The notes under the pieces were generated by a model. It was not told the origin of the DNA. It saw nothing but the letters and a program-made list of their open reading frames with translations, and ran no database searches. Positions 14,337 to 20,664 of a DNA stretch of 36,955 nt are shown here, piece after piece (position 1 is the first letter of the stretch; the number at the start of each line of letters is the position of its first letter). A program made the position numbers and the translations under genes. Source of the stretch: a virus; the IMG/VR virus record IMGVR_UViG_3300002231_000004, positions 1 through 36,955 of that record, one strand, 5' to 3'.

Positions 14337-14545
14337 GCCGCCTCCTCCTCTGCTTCTAATATGTACAGATCTTTAAAAGACACGGCCCCGCCTGTCGCCT
14401 CGACGATCCGGATCGCCAGCGGCCCACTCGGGCGCTTCCGCCCTGTGACGACGTGGCTGATCATCCCCTGAGAGACGCCGCAGACGCGGGCGAGATTGGT
14501 CTGCGTGATCTCGCGGTTTTTTTTAAGAAATTCTCTCAATGTCAT
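14333..14545 (-). CDS. Cro-like helix-turn-helix regulator
   Basis: 70 residues. MTLREFLKKNREITQTNLARVCGVSQGMISHVVTGRKRPSGPLAIRIVEATGGAVSFKDLY is a complete XRE-type HTH domain; the recognition helix is about VSQGMISHVVTG. There is no dimerisation or protease domain, so it is Cro-like rather than CI-like; the sequence also resembles YdaS-type proteins. GGAGG precedes ATG 14545. It is the first gene behind the leftward switch promoter and faces two identical 15-base operator arms, so autoregulation and control of both promoters is likely. Confidence 0.85.
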   Translation of the reverse strand: MTLREFLKKNREITQTNLARVCGVSQGMISHVVTGRKRPSGPLAIRIVEATGGAVSFKDLYILEAEEEAA

Positions 14546-14560
14546 AGCCTACCTCCAGGG

Positions 14561-14575
14561 CAACAATACCAACGG
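14561..14575. promoter_or_regulatory. Operator arm, left
   Basis: CAACAATACCAACGG is the exact reverse complement of 14640-14654. It covers the -10 element of the leftward promoter, so a bound repressor would block polymerase there. The likely ligand is the Cro-like protein encoded just downstream. Confidence 0.75.
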
Positions 14576-14591
14576 CATTCACGAGAGTCAA
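14563..14591 (-). promoter_or_regulatory. Leftward early promoter
   Basis: Minus strand TTGACT (14591-14586), 17 bases, TATTGT (14568-14563). A near-consensus sigma70 promoter about 18 bases upstream of the Cro-like gene. Its -10 lies within the operator arm. Confidence 0.8.
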
Positions 14592-14623
14592 GAGTTTTTA
14601 TTTGCCGAGAGTCATAAAATATA

Positions 14624-14652
14624 TTGACTCCTCTCGCTACCGTTGGTATTGT
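14624..14652 (+). promoter_or_regulatory. Rightward early promoter
   Basis: Plus strand TTGACT (14624-14629), 17 bases, TATTGT (14647-14652): the same hexamers and spacing as the leftward promoter. The -10 lies in the right operator arm. It drives the only plus-strand operon, whose first ATG is at 14690. Confidence 0.8.
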
Positions 14653-14654
14653 TG
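14640..14654. promoter_or_regulatory. Operator arm, right
   Basis: CCGTTGGTATTGTTG is the exact reverse complement of 14561-14575, with 64 bases between the arms. It covers the -10 of the rightward promoter. The identity of both arms predicts equal binding and joint control of the two promoters. Short direct repeats CGAGAGTCA at 14582-14590 and 14606-14614 lie between the arms. Confidence 0.75.
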
Positions 14655-14689
14655 GATCATGATCACGTCACCAAAAAAGGAGAACCCCC

Positions 14690-15070
14690 ATGAACGCAAC
14701 GAAACCAACCGGCCAGGCCGCTCCAGTCAGCGTCGACGATCGCCGCAGCACCCACTCGCCCACGTTCGACGACCTGCTCAGGTGCCCCGCGCTCCGAGAC
14801 GCGATCCTCCGCGCGGAGCGATCCCACAGGGGGCAGCGCGTCGAGTTCGTCCTCGATGCCGAGCTGGACGACTCGACTGTCTACGTTATCCTCGATCACC
14901 TCCTAGGCCTCGGCGCGAGGTGGGTCTATGACGTGGCGACGGTGGCGTCTGTCCACGTCGCCGTCAGCTTCCTTCGCTCTCGCGTCTCCGACTATTCCAC
15001 GCTGATTGTGTGGGCGCTCGACGATCCCCAAATTACCCTCCAGCGCATCGAGCGGGAGGTGCGGCCATGA
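14690..15070 (+). CDS. Hypothetical early protein, first of plus-strand operon
   Basis: 126 residues. A flexible N-terminus (about 1-25) is followed by an alpha/beta region with hydrophobic strands (VEFVLDAEL, STVYVILDHLLG, ASVHVAVSFLRSR, STLIVWALDD). I do not recognise it. AAGGAG precedes the ATG by seven bases. Being first behind the strong rightward promoter, it is likely made early in infection and may act on the host. The stop overlaps the next ATG as ATGA. Confidence 0.75.
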   Translation: MNATKPTGQAAPVSVDDRRSTHSPTFDDLLRCPALRDAILRAERSHRGQRVEFVLDAELDDSTVYVILDHLLGLGARWVYDVATVASVHVAVSFLRSRVSDYSTLIVWALDDPQITLQRIEREVRP

Positions 15071-15531
15071 TGCGCCCATTTGATCACCCCATCTACCTGG
15101 AGCGCCAGCAGAAGATCCGGTGCCACCTCCGAGCGCTTCAGCAGCCTCAGCCTCTGTCAGCGCAGCAGCTCGACGAGCAACCCCTCGACGATCCGCACTG
15201 GAGCAGTCGAGAGGACGACCTGCCGGAGCTGCTCCCGCCGATCCTGTCTCCACGCGACGAGGTGTATCAGGCCCTCTCCGTGTGGTGGCGACACGAGCAG
15301 TCACGCCGAGAGTTGCTGCGCGGCCAGGCGCTCTGGTCTCGTGAGGAGTGGGACCACTACCACGCGAGAGATGCGAGCCTGCGGGCGATGCAGGCCTCCA
15401 CAGTGTACGAGCTGAGCAGCGCAGCGCGAGCGTATCTCCGCGTCCACCCGCTCCTCCACCTCTCTGGCGTCGTGATCTGGGTGGGTGCCGACGGATCAGT
15501 CCAGGCTGCCCCCTGTGTGGATCTGCTGTGA
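15067..15531 (+). CDS. Hypothetical early protein
   Basis: 154 residues from ATG 15067, coupled to the upstream stop; a longer frame from 15010 overlaps the upstream gene and is unlikely. The protein is rich in Gln, Leu, Arg and Trp and helical in the first two thirds (YLERQQKIRCHLRALQQPQPLSAQQL, then VWWRHEQSRRELLRGQALWSREEWDHY). It ends in a short beta region (HLSGVVIWVGADGSVQAAP). No known family seen. Confidence 0.7.
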   Translation: MMRPFDHPIYLERQQKIRCHLRALQQPQPLSAQQLDEQPLDDPHWSSREDDLPELLPPILSPRDEVYQALSVWWRHEQSRRELLRGQALWSREEWDHYHARDASLRAMQASTVYELSSAARAYLRVHPLLHLSGVVIWVGADGSVQAAPCVDLL

Positions 15532-15597
15532 GCGATATCCGACCGCAATAAATCTTTACCCACCCCCTCTGCTTGGGGTGCCGATATCGAGGCTGAA

Positions 15598-16029
15598 ATG
15601 AAATACTGCCCACACTGTGGTCTGGATCTGAGCCTGAGAACCTGCCCCCATTGTGCCGCCGAGGTGCAGCCAGACTGGTCCTTCTGCGTCGACTGCGGAG
15701 GCTCGATCGACGACGATCCGAGTGAGCCTGTCGAGGAGAGCGAGGCACCGCCAGCCAAACAGTTCTCCGCCACGACGGTGATGTTGGGCTCCGAGCAGAG
15801 AGAGAAGCTCGAATACCAGATCCTTGGGACCGGCCAAAGTATGGGGCGGTTCCTCGGCGACCTCTGCCTCAAGATGCGAGAGGCTGGCTCGGTGCCGCCT
15901 CCTGTGGGGATGATGGGGAGCGCCGACGCGGCCCCCAAAATCAAAGTGCCCACCGACGTCTACGAGTGGATCAGAGCAAACACCACCAACCTGAGCGGGT
16001 CCATCAGGGCCGCACTGGAGGAGTTATGA
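15598..16029 (+). CDS. Double zinc-ribbon protein with helical C-terminus
   Basis: 143 residues. Four CxxC motifs in the first 35 residues: CPHC (4-7), CPHC (16-19), then CVDC (30-33) following FCVDCG. This is the double zinc-ribbon pattern found at the N-terminus of many bacterial and phage proteins. A Pro/Glu-rich linker follows, and the C-terminus (KVPTDVYEWIRANTTNLSGSIRAALEEL) resembles a ribbon-helix-helix segment, which could give DNA binding. GAGG lies six bases before ATG 15598. The stop overlaps the next start in ctggaggagttatgag, a junction repeated exactly one gene later. Confidence 0.75.
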   Translation: MKYCPHCGLDLSLRTCPHCAAEVQPDWSFCVDCGGSIDDDPSEPVEESEAPPAKQFSATTVMLGSEQREKLEYQILGTGQSMGRFLGDLCLKMREAGSVPPPVGMMGSADAAPKIKVPTDVYEWIRANTTNLSGSIRAALEEL

Positions 16030-16574
16030 GCCAGGAAAAGCTGATCATCCTACCAGAAGATGAGCGCGCCGCGACCTATCGCACCGATATTTGCGGCTGG
16101 GTGAGTCGTGGCGGTCGATTCTTCGGAGAACAGGGGGAAGAGCCCGCGCGATGGGAGGGAAGCACACATCACAAGTGCTCATATTGTGACGAGATCATCC
16201 CAAAAACCCCATATTCGGCGTGTCCGAGCTGTCGCCCAAGCCGTCTCTCTAGGAGACATGCAGAGAGGGAGCGTCGGGCCTGGGACGGAGAGAGCCCGAT
16301 TTACTCCGAGAGTGAGGATGAATTTTTCTACGACTTCGAGGAGGTTGAGGAGTTTTGCTTCGAGCACGAGTGCGCGGCTGATGATCTGCTTTTGCTCCTC
16401 TGTGAGCCTATTTCTCTGCCCGAGATCGAGCCTGACCTCTTCGATCTTCCTGAAGATGTCGAGCTCCCTGCTGAAATCCAGGCGAAGGTTGACGAGCTAA
16501 ACGCCATGCTACGAAGCTGCGCGCCTCTCGCGTGGGAGCCTATCGGCTACGCTGTCGAGCTGGAGGAGTTATGA
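16026..16574 (+). CDS. Hypothetical acidic protein with zinc finger
   Basis: 182 residues from ATG 16026 with GGAGGAG upstream. A zinc site is formed by CSYC (about 50-53) and CPSC (about 66-69). The C-terminal half is very acidic (YSESEDEFFYDFEEVEEFCFEHECAADD, then LPEIEPDLFDLPEDVELP) and could mimic nucleic acid charge. DNA mimicry is a known strategy for phage inhibitors of host nucleases or transcription, but here it is only a guess from composition. Ends in the same LEEL-stop / ATG junction as the previous gene. Confidence 0.7.
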   Translation: MSQEKLIILPEDERAATYRTDICGWVSRGGRFFGEQGEEPARWEGSTHHKCSYCDEIIPKTPYSACPSCRPSRLSRRHAERERRAWDGESPIYSESEDEFFYDFEEVEEFCFEHECAADDLLLLLCEPISLPEIEPDLFDLPEDVELPAEIQAKVDELNAMLRSCAPLAWEPIGYAVELEEL

Positions 16575-17137
16575 GCACGAGTCTGGTTCTCAACCCATGC
16601 GCCACGACAGCAGAGCGGCTCTCCGCCGAGCTGACCGTCTCTCAGGCCGTGAGGCTGTGCGACCCAATCATGGGACAGGGCTACCAGGAGGCGGTGGCCT
16701 CCTGGGCGAAATGGCTCGTGATTCAACGGCATAGCCATAGCGTAAAAGCCAGCGACGCGCTGGCGCTAGGGAACGCGCGCAGGGTGGCGAGGGACTGGAT
16801 GGTTATGAGCACAGAGGAAGGCGACGTCCGCTGGAGGCTCACCAGGACTCGATTCTACGCCAAATGGTGCCCCAAAGGCTCCTCCTTCGGGGACGAGAAA
16901 TTCTATGCGCGCACGACGCTAGATACCCTGCACCACAACACCGGTCATCGCCTGAGGCTGGGCCTGATCACGCTGCTTCGCGCGTGTGAAGACAAGGCGA
17001 CGCACGAAGAGCAGATCGCCTACGCGCGAGAGCTTCTCGCGGAGGGACACATGGGGGCGGCCGAGATCTTCGCCATGCGCAACAGGGCCAATCCTCTGAT
17101 CGGGCAATACGTCCGGCAACACCTGGAGGCCAGCTAG
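16571..17137 (+). CDS. Hypothetical early protein
   Basis: 188 residues from ATG 16571. A helical protein with conserved-looking aromatic and charged residues (QAVRLCDPIMGQGYQEAVASWAKWLVIQRHS, then RRVARDWMVMSTEEGDVRWRLTRTRFYAKWCPKG). No membrane segment or known catalytic motif. It is coupled to the gene before it by ATGA and followed two bases later by a small gene. Confidence 0.7.
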   Translation: MSTSLVLNPCATTAERLSAELTVSQAVRLCDPIMGQGYQEAVASWAKWLVIQRHSHSVKASDALALGNARRVARDWMVMSTEEGDVRWRLTRTRFYAKWCPKGSSFGDEKFYARTTLDTLHHNTGHRLRLGLITLLRACEDKATHEEQIAYARELLAEGHMGAAEIFAMRNRANPLIGQYVRQHLEAS

Positions 17138-17139
17138 CC

Positions 17140-17340
17140 ATGATCTCTGATCCAGTTGTACAAATCCCGCTTCCTGGCATCCTTTCGGAGACGGTTCGCA
17201 AATTCCTAATGCACGATGATCAAAGCGTATATTATGATTGCTATGAGATAGACGATCACGATCAGATCTTGCGTCGCTGGAGAGAGGAGCTTTGCTCTCT
17301 TGTTGAGTTTTGCGGTTGGGAAGCCGATAAGGATGGGTAG
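17140..17340 (+). CDS. Small hypothetical protein ending the plus operon
   Basis: 66 residues, acidic, with a cluster of Tyr, Asp and Cys in the middle (MHDDQSVYYDCYEIDDHDQILRRWREELCSLVEFCGWE). GGAGG lies about ten bases upstream of the ATG. Base use is richer in A and T than its neighbours, for example in 17200-17260, which may mark a separate origin. The TAG lies in a hairpin shared with the convergent minus gene. Confidence 0.6.
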   Translation: MISDPVVQIPLPGILSETVRKFLMHDDQSVYYDCYEIDDHDQILRRWREELCSLVEFCGWEADKDG

Positions 17341-17354
17341 GGGCCCACCTACCC
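17335..17354. terminator. Hairpin between convergent genes
   Basis: GGGTAGG (17335-17341) pairs with CCTACCC (17348-17354) across a six-base loop. It lies exactly where the plus-strand operon meets the minus-strand gene at 17349. There is no T run on either side, so intrinsic termination is doubtful; it might slow or block colliding polymerases. Confidence 0.3.
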
Positions 17355-17801
17355 CACCCGCTCGACCCGGTAGATCCCCACGTCGAGTCGGTCCTCCTCC
17401 GCCAGCCTCCGCATGACCTCCAGATCCAAGCTCCCCCTCTCCTCAGCCGATGCCAGAAAATCGACCTGGATTATCCCCGCCGCCAGACAGGCGAGGTGCA
17501 GGGGCAGAGCCCCTGCTACCACACGACCCTCGATGTCACGAGCCGAGGCGTGGGCGAGCTGCCGCGTGTGCTCGTTAGCCAGCTCGATATCGCGGAGAAA
17601 CGTGAGCAGGTCTGGGTTGCGACTGACCACGATGTCGGCGATCTCCTCCGCTCGCGCCTCTGCGACCAGGCGCTCCAGCGCCGCCGAGATCCCCCCAGGT
17701 TGCGCGCGCAGCCAGCGGGACGATGCCCCGCTGACCGTCGCGTGGAGGTGGGCGGTGTCCTTGCGGGGCCGTCCAACCCCGCGTTTTTTTGTGCTGCTCA
17801 T
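17349..17801 (-). CDS. Possible ribbon-helix-helix DNA-binding protein
   Basis: 150 residues. The N-terminus KKRGVGRPRKDTAHLHATVSG has an AT-hook-like GRPRK and a possible beta strand, followed by helices (SRWLRAQPGGISAALERLVAEARAEEIADIV), which together resemble an RHH domain. The remaining 100 residues are helical with ELANEHTRQLAHASARDIEGRV and an acidic end. A transcription regulator is likely; target unknown. It overlaps the upstream gene as ATGA and is last in the minus-strand order. Confidence 0.6.
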   Translation of the reverse strand: MSSTKKRGVGRPRKDTAHLHATVSGASSRWLRAQPGGISAALERLVAEARAEEIADIVVSRNPDLLTFLRDIELANEHTRQLAHASARDIEGRVVAGALPLHLACLAAGIIQVDFLASAEERGSLDLEVMRRLAEEDRLDVGIYRVERVG

Positions 17802-18013
17802 GGAGCGTCGTCCACTACGACGCCCAGGAGGGTGTCCATGCGGCGCGACTTATTCCCCATGCACTCGATGGCCTCGGAGCCCACGCCATAAACGGAAGCT
17901 TCGGGGCCGCTTTCCATAAACAGGACTAGCCCTTGCGGGCCCAGCCACTTGTCCTCGGTGGAGAGGTATGGCCTCTCCACATCACTCTCTGCCACGAATC
18001 TCAGGTCACGCAT
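17798..18013 (-). CDS. Small hypothetical protein
   Basis: 71 residues with a mixed beta-like composition (LRFVAESDVERPYLS, LVLFMESGPEASVYGVGSEAIECMG). The leader GAGGAGATAAG before ATG 18013 has the form shared by many genes of this phage. The stop overlaps the RHH-like gene. Not recognised. Confidence 0.6.
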   Translation of the reverse strand: MRDLRFVAESDVERPYLSTEDKWLGPQGLVLFMESGPEASVYGVGSEAIECMGNKSRRMDTLLGVVVDDAP

Positions 18014-18066
18014 CTCTTATCTCCTCTGCCCTTGCGGGCTCTTTGCGGCACCATCGCCGCTCACAA

Positions 18067-18104
18067 TCCCCGCGCCCGACTCGAACGGGCCGCCTGCCTA
18101 CAGG
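18067..18104 (-). other. tRNA 3'-half-like segment (T-arm and acceptor)
   Basis: On the minus strand GCCCG TTCGAGT CGGGC (18090-18074) is a perfect 5-bp T-stem with a canonical T-loop (TTCGAGT). It is followed by seven bases like an acceptor 3' strand (GCGGGGA, 18073-18067). Just before it, separated by two bases, is a small hairpin CCTG/CAGG (18104-18093), like the extra arm of Ser/Leu/Tyr tRNAs. No matching 5' half exists before the stop codon at 18128, so this is not a full gene. It could be the tRNA part of an attachment site, a tRNA remnant, or a chance hairpin. Confidence 0.3.
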
Positions 18105-18127
18105 GGCGGGAGGGGGGGTGGGGTGGG

Positions 18128-18358
18128 TCAATAATCCTCGTCCAGCACCCACTCCCCGTCCTGAGTGTCCCACTTTTCATTCTCGTCTGAGATGAAGCCC
18201 TGCCAGCCAGAATCACGAGCCTTTCCCCAATCTTCGAGCTTCTCTGGATCAGGAAAGCCCAACCCGTCCCAGGTGACTGGGGTTCCGTCGAGATACCCGA
18301 TGGCGGAGCCGCCGTTGGCGTGGTTCATTGCGACGATTTCAACCAGTGATTCGCTCAT
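18128..18358 (-). CDS. Small acidic hypothetical protein
   Basis: 76 residues from ATG 18358, which has the leader GGGAGAAAAGACG; the frame extends further up but that part is a hairpin region. Sequence MSESLVEIVAMNHANGGSAIG, then TWDGLGFPDPEKLEDWGKARDSG, and an acidic end. Net charge is strongly negative. Unknown function. It shares leader form and size class with its upstream neighbour at 18443. Confidence 0.6.
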   Translation of the reverse strand: MSESLVEIVAMNHANGGSAIGYLDGTPVTWDGLGFPDPEKLEDWGKARDSGWQGFISDENEKWDTQDGEWVLDEDY

Positions 18359-18442
18359 CGTCTTTTCTCCCGTCTTCTTGGCGCTCCCCATGAGCGCCTC
18401 ACACCCAGCCGGGGGCACGATCCCCGGTGCTGCCTATCTGGG
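18359..18442 (-). other. Spacer with two GC-rich hairpins
   Basis: Holds a perfect 7-bp hairpin GGCGCTC/GAGCGCC with a five-base loop (18378-18396) and a second stem CCGGGG/CCCCGG just after it. Neither is followed by a T run on the minus strand, so they may stabilise the mRNA ends or act as attenuators between the two small genes. Confidence 0.4.
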
Positions 18443-18826
18443 TTAGTCGACCACGTAGCAGGCACGTCCGTCCACCTCGATAACCCCGGCGCCGCCGTCA
18501 TGCTCGGCTGCCTCTTTGGATGCCTTGAGTTCAGCGGGGGAGGCCACGCGGATGAAATCGCCGGAGCGGTAGTCGTGGAGGGAGGGTGGGGAGAGCTTGA
18601 CCAGCTTCTTCCCCAGCAAACAAGCAGGCTGCCCCTGGAACTGGAGGGAGCCATCCGCATCCATCGTGTAATCCACGTCACACTCCACCTCCCACTCCAA
18701 CTTCGTGTAGAGGAGATAGCCCTCCTCGGGGCCGTCGGATCCCGGGAAGGCCATGACCAGGATATCCTCGCCGCCTTCGCCGGTGGTGTCTACGATCTTG
18801 TGAGTGGCTTTGAATTGTTCGCTCAT
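18443..18826 (-). CDS. Hypothetical acidic protein
   Basis: 127 residues, acidic and probably beta-rich (KIVDTTGEGGEDILVMAFPGSDGPEEGYLLYTKLEWEVECDVDYTMDADGSLQFQG). ATG 18826 has leader GGGAGATAAAAACG. It is the first gene below the AT-rich promoter region, with its own likely promoters, so it may be expressed separately from the lysis genes. Family not recognised. Confidence 0.65.
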   Translation of the reverse strand: MSEQFKATHKIVDTTGEGGEDILVMAFPGSDGPEEGYLLYTKLEWEVECDVDYTMDADGSLQFQGQPACLLGKKLVKLSPPSLHDYRSGDFIRVASPAELKASKEAAEHDGGAGVIEVDGRACYVVD

Positions 18827-18931
18827 CGTTTTTATCTCCCGTGTTGCTCGGCGTCATTGCCTCGACGAGAGATAATATAGCGCATGTTTTTGTATTTTGC
18901 AGAACTTTTTTACATAGAATTAACAAGTGCA

Positions 18932-18959
18932 AATAAACACAAGTCTTTTTAGCGGTCAA
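18932..18959 (-). promoter_or_regulatory. Possible sigma70 promoter
   Basis: TTGACC, 16 bases, TTTATT on the minus strand in the AT-rich region, about 105 bases upstream of the ATG at 18826. The -35 is five of six, the -10 four of six. Confidence 0.35.
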
Positions 18960-19029
18960 CTCGATGGCATTACGTGACGGTTGCACAGTGATTTACAGTG
19001 GCTATACAGAGAATAAAACGAGCAGGGGG

Positions 19030-19071
19030 GTGATCTCTGACGAGATCAGGAGATCATGATCGGGAGATCAC
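19030..19071. repeat. GAGATCA repeat cluster with dyad
   Basis: Four copies of GAGATCA in 42 bases: direct at 19042, 19050 and 19064, and one inverted (TGATCTC at 19031). The outer copies form an 8-bp dyad GTGATCTC/GAGATCAC. Five GATC sites occur in the same span, possible targets of the phage Dam-type methylase. Likely a protein-binding or methylation-sensitive site; no T run follows, so it is not a normal terminator. Confidence 0.55.
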
Positions 19072-19124
19072 GGCATGGTTTGCAAGAAAAACTATAGTGG
19101 AAACATAGACGTAGGCGTGTCCAA

Positions 19125-19574
19125 TCAGGTGAGGAAATCGAAATGCCACGCCTCGTGTGGGTGCTGTCGCCAGCCGTACTCCGTGAGCAGATCGGCCAGG
19201 CGGGACTGTGTGATCTCGTAGCCCCGCACGTCGATCGCCAGCCCCCGCGTGTGGTTCGACTGCTCTGGAGAGACAGCCAGGTGGGGCTTGCTGCGGAGCG
19301 CCGCTGCCTGCTCTGCTCGGCTCCGATAGGCGTCCACAATCAGGAGGCTGGCGTCCTGGTCGAGCAGCTCGCCCTGCAGATAGTAGAGCGACTCCACGGC
19401 CTCGGGGACCAGGTACCAGGTGTGCCAGTCTGGCTCGACTGCGTACCAGTTGGGCGCCCAGAATCCCTCCAGATCCAGCGCTCCGACGTCTGCGATCTTG
19501 GGATCCCCCTGCCGCTGGATCATGGGGTCCTCCCAGTGGGCCTCGCGGAGTTCGCATTCGACGTGCACGATCAT
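19125..19574 (-). CDS. Endolysin, M15-family peptidase
   Basis: 149 residues. The M15 zinc-peptidase motifs are present: SNHTRGLAIDV with H108 and D115, and EAWHFDF with catalytic E141 and H144. The upstream VDAYRSRAEQ matches the usual GYRS..Q segment. It should cut peptide links in peptidoglycan (L-Ala-D-Glu or D-Ala-D-Ala type). There is no signal peptide, so release through a holin is expected. It is last in the lysis cassette, coupled by ATGA to the three-segment membrane protein upstream. The first 40 residues lack recognisable motifs. Confidence 0.85.
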   Translation of the reverse strand: MIVHVECELREAHWEDPMIQRQGDPKIADVGALDLEGFWAPNWYAVEPDWHTWYLVPEAVESLYYLQGELLDQDASLLIVDAYRSRAEQAAALRSKPHLAVSPEQSNHTRGLAIDVRGYEITQSRLADLLTEYGWRQHPHEAWHFDFLT

Positions 19575-20332
19575 CTCACCACCCCCACGGCTGCGGAGAT
19601 CCCCCAGGCTCCTCCGACTGCGATCCCACCGAGCGCGATCCCTGCGAGGAGGTAGGGCCAGATCGGAGGGTCGAGGCGCCGCGCGATGATCGACCGCTGC
19701 GCACGACAGGCCCTCAGGTCGGCGCCGATTTTTTCTATCGCCGCCTGGTGTTGGATCGTGAGGCGCTTCACTTGGAGCGCGTGGTCTGATTTGAGTCTGG
19801 CGATTTTCCTCCGCGCCTTTTTCAAGACCCGGAGGATCTTCGCCGCTCGCGCCCGCTGCGCTGCTGTCGGGGGCTGTGCGTGGGCGCTACCGACCAGACA
19901 GAGGAGACAGACGATCGCCATCGTGCCGAGCAGGAGGGCCAGGAGGATCGTTCCGATCCGGCCACTCTCTCGATCGAGTGCGTCTAACTCTCGGTCGATC
20001 GCCGCGTCGAGATCAGCGGGGGTCCTCGCCCCATCCACCGTGGAGGCTGTCGCTGCCTCGTCGGATTTTTTGCGCTCCGCTTGGCGCTCGGAGACCTCCT
20101 TCGCCTCGCGGGAGACTCTGGCGAGCTGCGCGCGCTTCGCCTGCTCGATCGTCTGTGTCTCCCCCTCCCGCGTCCGCTCCGTGGCGACGTACTCCTTGAT
20201 CGCGCGACCGGCCTGACCGAGACCGAGCGCCCCAAACACCGAGGCGACGCCCCATCCGAGCAGCCACAGGAGGAGGAGGCCCCCGACGATCGCGAGAGCC
20301 ACCCAGAGGATCGCCTGTGTTTTTTTGCTCAT
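19571..20332 (-). CDS. Membrane protein of lysis cassette (spanin- or holin-like)
   Basis: 253 residues with three hydrophobic segments: about 8-40, 128-148 and 226-250. Between them are two charged coiled-coil stretches (about 45-122 and 155-215). The middle segment ends VGSAHAQPP, which looks like a signal-peptidase cleavage site, so the protein could be cut or could be a fusion of two membrane-anchored coiled-coil proteins. A membrane anchor plus coiled coil is the layout of inner-membrane spanins. An internal Met at 138 has no ribosome site. It is coupled to the endolysin and to the holin-like gene. Confidence 0.55.
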   Translation of the reverse strand: MSKKTQAILWVALAIVGGLLLLWLLGWGVASVFGALGLGQAGRAIKEYVATERTREGETQTIEQAKRAQLARVSREAKEVSERQAERKKSDEAATASTVDGARTPADLDAAIDRELDALDRESGRIGTILLALLLGTMAIVCLLCLVGSAHAQPPTAAQRARAAKILRVLKKARRKIARLKSDHALQVKRLTIQHQAAIEKIGADLRACRAQRSIIARRLDPPIWPYLLAGIALGGIAVGGAWGISAAVGVVR

Positions 20333-20664
20333 GGCGCGGACTCCTTCGCAGTTGTTGTCTTTGCCGTTGCAGCGCTTGGGGGTGCGGGTGCTGGGGGAGC
20401 TACGGGCGGGGTCGTTGCAGTCGTTGTCTTTCCCCCCGCGATCGCTGCCGTCGCGCTCGATGCCTGTCCGGCGCCGACGCAGCCAGCGACGAGCCAGGTG
20501 AGGTATCCGGCCAGCTCGACGATCGTTTTGCCGTGGGCTGGCTCCGCTGTGGCCCCCGCGTAGAGGAGTCCACAGAGGGCGACGAACGCGAGCAGCGCGA
20601 TCCAGCGGCTGCTACTCGGCGACCCGTTATGGTCGCGGAGGATCGAGGTGATATATTCGCTCAT
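20329..20664 (-). CDS. Putative holin (two membrane segments)
   Basis: 111 residues. Two hydrophobic segments: WIALLAFVALCGLLYAGATA (about 21-40) and VELAGYLTWLVAGCVGAG (about 49-66). The C-terminal tail is low-complexity Ala/Pro/Thr. The opening MSEYITSILRDHNGSPSSSRW is typical of small class II-like phage holins that begin with a short hydrophilic N-terminus. Position next to the endolysin supports a role in membrane permeabilisation. AAGGAG lies rather far (12 bases) from the ATG. It overlaps the preceding gene by 38 bases. Confidence 0.6.
   Translation of the reverse strand: MSEYITSILRDHNGSPSSSRWIALLAFVALCGLLYAGATAEPAHGKTIVELAGYLTWLVAGCVGAGQASSATAAIAGGKTTTATTPPVAPPAPAPPSAATAKTTTAKESAP

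Larger units (their letters stand above)
18827..19124 (-). promoter_or_regulatory. AT-rich intergenic control region
   Basis: 298 bases without a gene. The stretch 18870-19020 is clearly richer in A and T than the rest of the genome. On the minus strand one possible promoter is TTGACC (18959-18954), 16 bases, TTTATT (18937-18932). A second -10-like element TATATT/TATTAT lies at 18872-18879 without a good -35. The GAGATCA cluster (19030-19071) sits at the upstream side, between the endolysin stop and these promoters. It most likely drives the small genes at 17349-18826; an origin or packaging signal is another option. Confidence 0.45.

Noticed and set aside
18678-18986. Minus-strand frame MQPSRNAIELTAKKTCVYLHL
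   Set aside because: The first part lies in the AT-rich promoter region and the second part is a shadow of the gene 18443-18826 with Arg/His-rich nonsense.
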